This document shows, one piece after another, positions 7,770-15,475 of a stretch of DNA of 64,000 bases. Origin of the DNA: Mesobacillus campisalis (GTDB lineage: Bacteria > Bacillota > Bacilli > Bacillales > Cytobacillaceae); contig NZ_LAYY01000012.1 of the NCBI RefSeq assembly GCF_000986785.1, forward strand, positions 1-64,000. Reading direction: 5' to 3'. Made by a program: the position numbers and the translations under genes. Within the stretch, counting starts at the first letter, position 1. Each line of letters opens with the position of its first letter. The notes under the pieces are model-generated. The model was not told the DNA's origin. It saw nothing but the letters and a program-made list of their open reading frames with translations, and did no database searches.

Positions 7770-8627
7770 ATGTACTTTTATAAAGAAGATCTGATTAATA
7801 TGATTGTGCCGGATAAACCTGACCCCCATGCTGCCAGGGTGCTGCAGGAAGCGCTTGGGGGACAGTTTGGCGAAATGAGGACGCTGATGCAGTTTTCCTT
7901 TCAGAGCGCCAATTTCAGGGGGAATGCCAAACCGTACCGCGACCTGATTAGGGGAATATTCCTTGAGGAGCTAAGCCATGTTGAACTTGTCCAGTCTACA
8001 ATCAACCAGCTGCTGAATGAAGCCGGGGGAAGCATGCCTGGTAATCAGGCGGCCGATGCTGCTCCCCTTGATGATGTAATACAGGGAGGAGCCAATCCGC
8101 ATCATTTTATTATCGGGGCAAAAGCCTCCCTGCCTGTAGATGCAGCGGGGAATCCATGGAACGGATCGTGGGTTTACGACCATGGCAACCTGGCTGCCAA
8201 CCTTCTGAATAATGTGGTTCTTGAATCTACAGGAGTTCTCCAAAAATCAAGGATTTACGAAATAAGCAGCAACAAAGCGCTGCGGGAGACCATTGCCTTT
8301 TTGATGGTACGGGATAATGCGCACCAGAATGCCTTCGCAAAAGCGCTGGAAACATTGGGTGTACAATGGGGTAATCTGTTTCCAATTCCGAATTATGATT
8401 TAAATAAATACCCTGAGTGCCGGAAATACGTAGAGATGGGCTTCCACAATGCCCAATTCAATTTCAGGCTCGACGAAACAAGAATCGGCGAGATTTTCCA
8501 GGGAACCACACCGAGCAGGAATGGCGGGGATTTGGCCGTTACCGATCCGCCAAAAGGCTATCCTGTACCGGAGATGCCTGACATGCCTAATGAGCATGCT
8601 TCAGGGCTGTATGACTTAAATAATTGA
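7770..8627 (+). CDS. manganese catalase (YdbD-like)
   Basis: The 285-aa protein is a di-manganese catalase of the ferritin-like four-helix fold, converting hydrogen peroxide to water and oxygen. Metal ligands can be placed at Glu35, Glu67 with His70 (EELSH), Glu152 (VLESTG) and His185 (RDNAHQNAF). The C-terminal tail with repeated proline-aspartate residues is typical of Bacillus members, many of which are spore- or general-stress-associated. The GGAGATTGAGAAT site supports the ATG. A terminator follows directly, so it is monocistronic. It probably protects cells or spores from peroxide; which compartment is not evident from the sequence. Confidence 0.9.
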   Translation: MYFYKEDLINMIVPDKPDPHAARVLQEALGGQFGEMRTLMQFSFQSANFRGNAKPYRDLIRGIFLEELSHVELVQSTINQLLNEAGGSMPGNQAADAAPLDDVIQGGANPHHFIIGAKASLPVDAAGNPWNGSWVYDHGNLAANLLNNVVLESTGVLQKSRIYEISSNKALRETIAFLMVRDNAHQNAFAKALETLGVQWGNLFPIPNYDLNKYPECRKYVEMGFHNAQFNFRLDETRIGEIFQGTTPSRNGGDLAVTDPPKGYPVPEMPDMPNEHASGLYDLNN

Positions 8628-8632
8628 TTTCT

Positions 8633-8666
8633 AAAAAAACGAGCTGCTTCCGCAGCTCGTTTTTTG
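8633..8666 (+). terminator. terminator after Mn catalase
   Basis: AAAAAACGAGCTGC-TTCC-GCAGCTCGTTTTTT is a strong stem with a 4-nt loop and U tract. Confidence 0.88.
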
Positions 8667-8784
8667 GTTAAAACCAAATTTCAGGGAAAATATCTTAACT
8701 CCATCTATACAACCCATCCTATTTGTTATATTTTTAGCATAATAAGTAAAAAACCAATTTTATGAAAATGCCGAGGTTTTGTAT

Positions 8785-9204
8785 ATGTATCTATTTATCT
8801 CGATGAAAAAAGCCGGCAAGCGAAAAAACGAAATTACCAGGCAAAGGATTCAATTGCCATCCCGCCCTAACACATTGAGAGCGCTTCTGACCGAAGTGAT
8901 TTGCCAGAATGTGAAGCAGCTCAATGACAAGGAAACGGAACAGCCCCTCATCTCCTATCTTCCTCCCATGGAAATAGCGGATCAGAGTGCCAGCGGAAAA
9001 GTGGGGTTTGGAAGTATTTATAACAGCAGGAAAGCAGACGAAAAAGAAGCAGTGCAAACGGGTATTCAGGCATTTGAGGATGGATTGTTCATAGCGTTTT
9101 TAAATGACATTGAGATAAAAGAGCTGGATTCGCCGCTTGCAATCAGCGAGGGGGATGAACTTGTGTTCATTCGGCTGACGATGCTGGCGGGTAGAATGTG
9201 GTGA
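8785..9204 (+). CDS. small protein upstream of the DUF4132 giant gene, unknown function
   Basis: The 139-aa product is not a family I recognise. ATG 8785 is chosen because CCGAGG sits 8 nt upstream. The N-terminal 25 residues are basic (KKAGKRKNE...), and the C-terminal half is predicted mixed alpha/beta with a run of acidic residues (NDIEIKELDSPLAISEGDELVFIRL). It has no signal peptide or membrane segment. It ends 18 bp before the start of the 1631-aa gene and has its own upstream intergenic region, so it is the first gene of a two-gene operon and is likely to act with the large protein. Confidence 0.7.
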   Translation: MYLFISMKKAGKRKNEITRQRIQLPSRPNTLRALLTEVICQNVKQLNDKETEQPLISYLPPMEIADQSASGKVGFGSIYNSRKADEKEAVQTGIQAFEDGLFIAFLNDIEIKELDSPLAISEGDELVFIRLTMLAGRMW

Positions 9205-9222
9205 TTCCGGAGGATGAAAAAT

Positions 9223-12200
9223 ATGGATGCGCGGAGAAATCAACATTATGAGAAAGAGCTTCTGCAAAAAGCCGAAAATTTGGATGAAACAGGGAAGAAG
9301 CTGGCTAAACGGATGATCAAAATCATCCAGAACCATTCTTTTGAAAGAGACCGCCACATAAGGGCATTCAACAGGGCTTTGAATGAAGCGGAGCAGGGGC
9401 CTGCCGAGAAGTTATCCCTCCTTGTCCAGCTCGCCCATAACTTGCTAGGCAAGCCTTATGAAGATGTCATGGCCTATATTGTTTCCTATGCGGCTGACTA
9501 TCCATACAGCGAGGGCTATGAACGTAGGCCTTACCGCACCAGGAACATGGCCAAGCATATGGAGCGCGTGCTGGAAAAATGCATATCCCTGTTCGATCTT
9601 GGCAGGTTTGAAGGTTCAGTCGTCGAGCTTATGACCAATGAAAACGAAGACGTCGACACAACCGCCTTGCCTGACCTCCTTGCGTTTGAGCTGGACAGGG
9701 ATAACCAGCAGGTAATGGAGTTTCTGAGAATGAGCATCTATGGCGACAACAATACGGCCTTCCTTACCCGCGGCATCATCAAAGGGCTGTTTTTAAGCCA
9801 TCGACAGGAAGCCTACCAGATGGCAGGCGAGCTGCTTGTGGCCGCCAGGCTCCAGGAAGGCCTGCGCCAAAGCATTGTTGAAACGATGGATGAAGGGACC
9901 CTCGAAGGAACGGTCCATCTTTTAAAGGTGATTCTCGAAGAAAACCTGATTCGTTACAGCTCCGTCATCAGGGCGCTGGATGTATGGACAGGCCTTACCC
10001 TGGAAGCCGAGAGTGCAAGAGTTGCAAAACAAACCCTGCAATATGTCCATGAATGCCTGATAAATGGGTCAACCCGGAACGAATGGCTTCAGAGCGAGGA
10101 TGCCAACAAGCTTTATATCAGCCTCTGGGCAAGTGCGGTAATTGAAGAAGAGGATGCCGAACAGCATATTGCCCTCGTCATGAAAACGGGAAAAAGGTAT
10201 CAGAAAATTGTCGCTCTGTTCCTGCTCTTGCAAAGCCAGAACGAGACGTTAAAATATGCGATTTCTTCCGCCTTCCTGGAGGAAACCGACCAGGAGCTGC
10301 GCACGCTGCTTCTTGAGAATTACCCATATGATTTTGGATTTACCTCTGCTTATAATCATAGGACGAATCAATATGTCGATCACATTTATCTTGAAAGGGT
10401 TCCTTCTCTCGAAGACAAAGCGGAACGGATGCGGCAATTTTCCCTGTTCAGGGAAATGCTTTCGGCTGCACCGAAGAAACCGGTGACGTTTCCTTCCAAG
10501 GTATTCAAGGATATTCAGCTGACGTATTCGGCGGATGCTATTGCCAGCAAAATGATGTACCTGGCTTCCTATGATAAGGACCCTGGCATGATATCAGTGC
10601 TGATGGACTATAAAGACTGGCTTAGTTCAGAAACAAGAGGCTCCTTGCTGGATTGCTTTGTGTCAGGAGATCATGATGAAAACCAGCGGAAATTTATTTT
10701 TGCCTGTCTATCCGACAGGAGTAATATTAACCGGGAAAAAGCGCTGGCCAAGGCGGCAAAATTGAAGCTTACGTCAGCAGAAATCAAAAGGGTCGAAGAG
10801 CTATTGAAATTAAAAAGCGGAAATTTGCGCCAGCAGGCTATCAAGCTATTGCTGAAATTGGATGAAAAACAGCTGAACTCAGCTCTGGATTCTCTGCTGA
10901 CAAGCAAAAGTGAAGGACAGCATGTAGGTGCACTGGAAATTCTTCATGAATTAAAGGAAGCGGCTCCGAACAGATATCAACACCTGCAGGACAAGTTGAA
11001 AATCCTGAAGCAGCCATCGCCAAAAGAGCAAATTTTAATAGACAAACTATTCCAGCAGGAAGAGCATAGCCTGAAAAATGGCTTTAACCTGTTTGACCCT
11101 GCCCAGGAATGCCTTTTAACTGTGCCGGCAGAACTTAAACAAATACAGTTAATCGAAGTTTTTTCGATGACCAAGGAACGGATTTTTGAAATTTTGACCG
11201 CGCTTTCGAATGCTGTTCATGAGCATCGGGAGTTTCAATATAAAATCGATTGGTATGGTTCCACGGAATCATTGGTTCTGGGGGCTGAATTGCGAAGAGA
11301 ACATTCTTTCCATGGCGACGGTGAAAGAGGATTGGCATCCTTGCCGTTTTCAGAAGTTTGGGGAAGCTGCTTTAAGGGCACGGCCGTTACGGTTCGGGAA
11401 GCACTCGAACTGGCTCTGCTTGTGGAAATGGATTATGTGTACCGCTACTTCCATGGGAAGCTTGAATACTGGGAGCGGAGTGGCAAAAAGCGGCTGGATG
11501 AATGGAGAAAGGAATTCCTCGAGTCTATCTATCCATTGGAAAAAGCGCAGGAATTTCATCAGTTTCTCGAAGAGCTGGCTTATGGGGAGCAGTTAAAACA
11601 GATCATTACCGCCTTTTTTGAGGATTGCGACAGGAAAGAAGTGTTCCCGGTCGCATCAGGGGTTCTTTACTACATGATTGAAGCCATGCCGGCGGAAATG
11701 CGCAAGCGGGAAAGAGGCATACTTGAGATTTTGACGGAGCCATGGCAGCAATGGACGAGGAACTCTGTTTACGATGTCTCTTCCTTCAGCAGCAGTTTTT
11801 TCCTTGCCTATAAATTGTATGCCTACAGCGGCTATAAATATTTTGTCCCTCCACTGGATGAGTTTCTCCGTGCCTATGAAATGAAGCTGATTGACGAAAA
11901 TGAACTTATTAAAGAGATCCTGGTCAGGGAAGATAGCCGCCGGCGAGTCTATGAATGGACGAATCCAAAGGAGAGGTGGGACAAGAAATATCCTTCAACA
12001 GCTCCCCTTAAGGAAAAGGTGATTTCCAGAATCCTCGAGATAGAATTAAAGAGAGGGGACTTGCCGACGGAAATGACTTTTCTGGCCTCTGAAATTCAAT
12101 ATTTTGAGGGAATGGAGTATTTTGCCGCGATCTTGACGGCACTTGATAAAGAAACGTTTGTACGCGGATATATTTATCTGTTTAATGAGGGATCATTTAC

Positions 12201-14118
12201 CAAAAAGGAGTCATTGAGCCATCTGCTCCGGGTATGCCATCCTAAACCTGAAGAAACTCTTGAGGGCTTTGCTACGCTGATCCAAGGGAAAAACATTTCA
12301 GACAAGCGATTGCTGGAAGCGGCCATGTATGCGCCGCAATGGATCGACATGGTCGCCGCCTATTTAAACTGGGAGGGGCTGAAATCCGCTGCCTGGTATT
12401 TTCATGCCCATATAAACGAAGCGATGTCTCCTGAAAAAGAAACCACCGTCGCCCGCTATTCCCCAATTTTCCCGGAGGAATTCAACGACGGTGCCTTTGA
12501 TATAAATTGGTTCACAACAGCATACGAAACTTTGGGAGAAGAGAGATTCAGGGTTCTTTATGAGTGTGCGAAGTATATTTCTTCAGGGGCCAACCACCGC
12601 CGCGCCCAGCTTTTTGCCGATGCCGCGCTTGGAAGGGTGCAGCTCGATGATTTGAAGAAGTCTGTTATAGATAAACGAAACAAGGACCACTTGCTCTGCT
12701 ACAGCCTCGTTCCGCTAGTGGGAGAGAACCCAAAGGAGATCCTTGAACGCTACCAGTTTATTCAGCAGTTTTTAAAAGAAAGCAGGCAGTTCGGTGCAAT
12801 GCGCCGGGAAAGCGAAGCAAAAAGTGTCCATATCGCGCTCGATAACCTGGCGAGAAACGGCGGGTATAAGGATGTGACAAGGCTAAGGTGGGAGATGGAG
12901 GCCAGGCAGATGGATGAATTGGCACCGTATCTCGAGCCGCTGACGGTCGATGATCTTACCGCACAGCTTGTGATTGATGAATACGGCAGGGCAAGCCTGA
13001 CTGCAAGCAAAAACGACAAACTCCTCAAGAATATCCCGGCTAAATATAAAAAGCATGAAAAGATCCTTCTTCTGAAGGAAATAAGCGCTAACCTGAAGGA
13101 TCAGTACAACCGGGCAAAAAGGGAACTTGAAACATCAATGGAAAAGGAAACAGCATTTTCATTGAAGGAATTGACTAATATGATGAAAAATCCGGTCATC
13201 GCACCTCTTGTGAAGACTCTAGTGTTCAAGGCTGGCAGACACTTAGGATTCATCCAGGATGAAACCCTTGAGGATGCAGAAGGAAAAAGCTATCACATCC
13301 AGGCGGAAGATGAAATTGTCATCGCGCACCCGGTCCATCTGTTTGAGAGCGGAAGCTGGAGCGGCTACCAGAGGATTCTTTTTGAAAGAAAGCTTAAACA
13401 GCCTTTTAAACAGGTTTTCAGGGAACTTTATTTGCCGAACGGAGATGAACAGGGAGACGAGAAGGTTTCAAGAAGATATGCCGGTCATCAGATCCAGCCA
13501 AGGAAGGCGCTGGCCCTTCTAAAAAACCGGTTGTGGACGGTGAACTATGAGGAAGGACTTCAGAAAGTTTTTTACAAAGAGAACATCATTGCCACCATTC
13601 AGGCCCTATCGGACTGGTTTTCACCATCCGATATTGAAAATCCGACAATTGAAGGTGTGGAGTTTTTTGACCGCCAAAGCCATAAAGCAATCCAATTAAC
13701 CCAAATCCCCAAAGTGATTTTTTCAGAGACAATGAGGGATGTTGACCTCGTTGTAAGTGTTGCCCATGCAGGCGGTGTTGATCCGGAAGCAAGCCTGACA
13801 ACGATTGAAATGCGGAAAGTCATCCTTCTTGAATCGCTGCACTTAATGAAGCTGGACAATGTAAGAGCGGAAGGGAACTTTGCCCATATTTCCGGCCAGT
13901 TTGGCGATTATAATGTCCATTTGGGAAGCGGAACGGTGTTCAAGCAGGGAAAAGGAGCCATTCACATCGTTCCTGTCCATTCGCAGCACCGGGGCAGGCT
14001 GTTCCTGCCGTTTTTGGACGAAGACCCGAAGACCGCAGAAATTTTATCCAAAACAGTCCTGCTGGCGAATGATGCAAAAATCAAGGATCCTCATATTTTG
14101 GAGCAAATCAGATCATAA
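9223..14118 (+). CDS. very large DUF4132-type protein (1631 aa)
   Basis: At 4.9 kb this is the largest gene in the window. The N-terminal two thirds are helical and rich in leucine-, lysine- and glutamate-bearing repeats resembling HEAT-like solenoids (for example about residues 480-620). The C-terminal about 300 residues, with FESGSWSGYQRILFERKLKQPFKQVFREL, HQIQPRKALALLKNR, DLVVSVAHAGG and GQFGDYNVHLGSGTVF, match the DUF4132 region known from E. coli MolR/YehI-type proteins. The start at ATG 9223 follows CCGGAGG with 9-nt spacing; an in-frame ATG at 9214 overlaps the site. No catalytic motif, signal peptide or membrane segment is visible. The molecular function of DUF4132 proteins is not established; a scaffold or ligase-like role is speculation. 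Confidence 0.85.
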   Translation: MDARRNQHYEKELLQKAENLDETGKKLAKRMIKIIQNHSFERDRHIRAFNRALNEAEQGPAEKLSLLVQLAHNLLGKPYEDVMAYIVSYAADYPYSEGYERRPYRTRNMAKHMERVLEKCISLFDLGRFEGSVVELMTNENEDVDTTALPDLLAFELDRDNQQVMEFLRMSIYGDNNTAFLTRGIIKGLFLSHRQEAYQMAGELLVAARLQEGLRQSIVETMDEGTLEGTVHLLKVILEENLIRYSSVIRALDVWTGLTLEAESARVAKQTLQYVHECLINGSTRNEWLQSEDANKLYISLWASAVIEEEDAEQHIALVMKTGKRYQKIVALFLLLQSQNETLKYAISSAFLEETDQELRTLLLENYPYDFGFTSAYNHRTNQYVDHIYLERVPSLEDKAERMRQFSLFREMLSAAPKKPVTFPSKVFKDIQLTYSADAIASKMMYLASYDKDPGMISVLMDYKDWLSSETRGSLLDCFVSGDHDENQRKFIFACLSDRSNINREKALAKAAKLKLTSAEIKRVEELLKLKSGNLRQQAIKLLLKLDEKQLNSALDSLLTSKSEGQHVGALEILHELKEAAPNRYQHLQDKLKILKQPSPKEQILIDKLFQQEEHSLKNGFNLFDPAQECLLTVPAELKQIQLIEVFSMTKERIFEILTALSNAVHEHREFQYKIDWYGSTESLVLGAELRREHSFHGDGERGLASLPFSEVWGSCFKGTAVTVREALELALLVEMDYVYRYFHGKLEYWERSGKKRLDEWRKEFLESIYPLEKAQEFHQFLEELAYGEQLKQIITAFFEDCDRKEVFPVASGVLYYMIEAMPAEMRKRERGILEILTEPWQQWTRNSVYDVSSFSSSFFLAYKLYAYSGYKYFVPPLDEFLRAYEMKLIDENELIKEILVREDSRRRVYEWTNPKERWDKKYPSTAPLKEKVISRILEIELKRGDLPTEMTFLASEIQYFEGMEYFAAILTALDKETFVRGYIYLFNEGSFTKKESLSHLLRVCHPKPEETLEGFATLIQGKNISDKRLLEAAMYAPQWIDMVAAYLNWEGLKSAAWYFHAHINEAMSPEKETTVARYSPIFPEEFNDGAFDINWFTTAYETLGEERFRVLYECAKYISSGANHRRAQLFADAALGRVQLDDLKKSVIDKRNKDHLLCYSLVPLVGENPKEILERYQFIQQFLKESRQFGAMRRESEAKSVHIALDNLARNGGYKDVTRLRWEMEARQMDELAPYLEPLTVDDLTAQLVIDEYGRASLTASKNDKLLKNIPAKYKKHEKILLLKEISANLKDQYNRAKRELETSMEKETAFSLKELTNMMKNPVIAPLVKTLVFKAGRHLGFIQDETLEDAEGKSYHIQAEDEIVIAHPVHLFESGSWSGYQRILFERKLKQPFKQVFRELYLPNGDEQGDEKVSRRYAGHQIQPRKALALLKNRLWTVNYEEGLQKVFYKENIIATIQALSDWFSPSDIENPTIEGVEFFDRQSHKAIQLTQIPKVIFSETMRDVDLVVSVAHAGGVDPEASLTTIEMRKVILLESLHLMKLDNVRAEGNFAHISGQFGDYNVHLGSGTVFKQGKGAIHIVPVHSQHRGRLFLPFLDEDPKTAEILSKTVLLANDAKIKDPHILEQIRS

Positions 14119-14231
14119 CCCTTGTTTCGACCCAATGTTGGCGGAAGCTCGCCGCTAATTTTTAAAGCCCATATTAAACACGTCCAAAAATGAAAATAGG
14201 TGTTTGTCTATCCCAAAGTACGGGACCTTAG

Positions 14232-14240
14232 CATAGGATA
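14232..14240 (+). promoter_or_regulatory. sporulation-type -10 element (CATAnnnTA)
   Basis: CATAGGATA, 29 bp before the YjcZ peptide start, fits the mother-cell sigma-E/sigma-K -10 pattern. A matching -35 is not clear, so this is tentative but agrees with the sporulation family downstream. Confidence 0.35.
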
Positions 14241-14268
14241 CAGCAAACAAAAGATGGAGGTGTGTTTC

Positions 14269-14379
14269 ATGGGAGGTCCTGGTGCTGGAGGTTACGGCTC
14301 TGGATTCGCGTTAATTGTGATTCTGTTTATTCTTTTGATCATCGTAGGTGCTGGTTTTATGGGTCATGGTTTCTACTAG
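14269..14379 (+). CDS. YjcZ-family sporulation membrane peptide (36 aa)
   Basis: The 36-aa peptide has a glycine-rich head ([11 protein letters not shown]), one hydrophobic helix ([18 protein letters not shown]) and a short MGHGFY tail, the pattern of the YjcZ family, whose members are made during sporulation. A good AGATGGAGGTG site lies 6 nt before the ATG, and a perfect terminator follows 24 bp after the stop, so this is a real monocistronic gene. It is expected to sit in a membrane of the developing spore or mother cell; the exact role is not known. Confidence 0.85.
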   Translation: MGGPGAGGYGSGFALIVILFILLIIVGAGFMGHGFY

Positions 14380-14403
14380 ATCAGTATAAGCTTTTATTCG
14401 GAG

Positions 14404-14431
14404 GCCTGCAGGAATTTACCTGCAGGCTTTT
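14404..14431 (+). terminator. terminator of the YjcZ gene
   Basis: GCCTGCAGG-AATTTA-CCTGCAGGC is a perfect 9-bp stem followed by TTTT. Confidence 0.85.
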
Positions 14432-14547
14432 GCATGATTTTATATTTGTACTCACAGGTAAAAGGGAGAATAGGTGGCTTTCTGAGCTTTTTATCGTTCA
14501 ACACCATATCAAATGGTATAGTTAAAAGAAAAAGCGAGGTGGAGGAG

Positions 14548-15231
14548 ATGAAAAGGTTGGCACTTTCATGGAGCGGAGGAAAGGATGGCTGTCTGGCCCT
14601 TGATGTTTTGGTGAACCAGGGTATGGAAATTGCATGCCTTCTAACTACGGTTCCTGCTGAAATCGGCAGGACATTCGGCCATGGTGAAAAAATGCAAAGC
14701 ATCACGCTGCAGGCAGAGGCTCTCGGGATACCGGTGCATTTCATACAGTGCACATTTGAAGAATACACACAAAGTTTTGTCAGTGATTTAAAGAAATTGA
14801 AGGAATCTCATAGGCTCACTGGAGTCGCATTTGGAGATTTGTATTTCCAGCCACACCGGGAATGGGGCGAAAAAGTCGCATGCGAAGCAGGCCTTGAAGC
14901 AGTTTATCCATTATGGATGAAAGAAGAAGAGTCGCTGAAGGCTTTGGAAACTTTTATAAACTCGGGCTATAAATCGACTGTCATCAGGGTGCGTGAGGAT
15001 GTGCTGCATGCTTCCTGGCTGGGAAGGGAGTTGAATCAGTCCTTTCTGCGCGATATCCAGAAGGAGGAGGTTTGCCCAATGGGAGAGGCGGGGGAGTACC
15101 ATACCTATGTTCATGACGGGCCGCTGTTCAGGAAAAGAATCATCCTGGAGGGTCCGGAAGTTATCCAGCTGGAATCGACGAAAAAACTGGAATACAAAAA
15201 ATACTCCATAGTCCCCAAACATACTAAATAA
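14548..15231 (+). CDS. PP-loop ATPase of the diphthine--ammonia ligase (Dph6) family
   Basis: The start is ATG 14548 behind GGTGGAGGAG, giving 227 aa; the open frame extends upstream without a site. The PP-loop SGGKDG at residues 9-14, the HGEKM motif, the GVAFGDLYFQPHREW block and CPMGEAGEYHTYVHDGPLF are all hallmarks of Dph6/YkgC-like ATP pyrophosphatases, which adenylate a carboxylate for amidation. Bacteria have no diphthamide pathway, so the real substrate is another carboxylate, still unidentified. A TATAGT at about 14516 and a palindromic ACCAT...ATGGT just upstream mark a probable promoter. It is monocistronic and convergent with the genes at 15.3-17.3 kb. Confidence 0.85.
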   Translation: MKRLALSWSGGKDGCLALDVLVNQGMEIACLLTTVPAEIGRTFGHGEKMQSITLQAEALGIPVHFIQCTFEEYTQSFVSDLKKLKESHRLTGVAFGDLYFQPHREWGEKVACEAGLEAVYPLWMKEEESLKALETFINSGYKSTVIRVREDVLHASWLGRELNQSFLRDIQKEEVCPMGEAGEYHTYVHDGPLFRKRIILEGPEVIQLESTKKLEYKKYSIVPKHTK

Positions 15232-15235
15232 AAAC

Positions 15236-15277
15236 AGAAAAACGAGGCTGCCTGCTTCCTGGCGGCTCTCGTTTTCT
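15236..15277. terminator. bidirectional terminator after the Dph6-like gene
   Basis: AGAAAAACGAG and CTCGTTTTCT form the outer stem, extended by an inner GCTGCC/GGCGGC pairing. Confidence 0.7.
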
Positions 15278-15284
15278 GCGGTCC

Positions 15285-15359
15285 TTATTCTTTTAATCTA
15301 GCAAGCTCAATGATCATCACGATGAGCATGAGCAGCTGAAGCATAACCTCAGTTTCCAT
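15285..15359 (-). CDS. 24-aa hydrophobic peptide, holin-like/YvrJ-like toxin candidate
   Basis: An ATG with GGGAGG eight nt upstream opens a 24-codon frame: an acidic start (METEV), a hydrophobic helix (LQLLMLIVMII) and a charged tail (ELARLKE). The shape resembles very small membrane peptides of Bacillus, including putative holin-like toxins, but I cannot assign it. The palindrome TACCATATATATGGTA (15434-15449) lies 75 bp upstream, and a terminator lies at its 3' side. Small size makes this tentative. Confidence 0.4.
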   Translation of the reverse strand: METEVMLQLLMLIVMIIELARLKE

Positions 15360-15433
15360 GGCAGCAGCCTCCCATCCTGGATTGTTTTCAATCCTCCGGC
15401 TTCCCCACGGAACCAAGACTTACGCTTCCCCAG

Positions 15434-15449
15434 TACCATATATATGGTA
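15434..15449. promoter_or_regulatory. 16-bp perfect palindrome TACCATATATATGGTA
   Basis: This perfect palindrome lies between the YhgE-like gene end and the 24-aa peptide. A similar ACCAT/ATGGT inverted pair occurs at 14503-14517 before the Dph6-like gene. Both may bind the same regulator, or may be chance AT-rich symmetry. Confidence 0.35.
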
Positions 15450-15475
15450 TTTGCTGCGAAATAGAACCTGATTTA

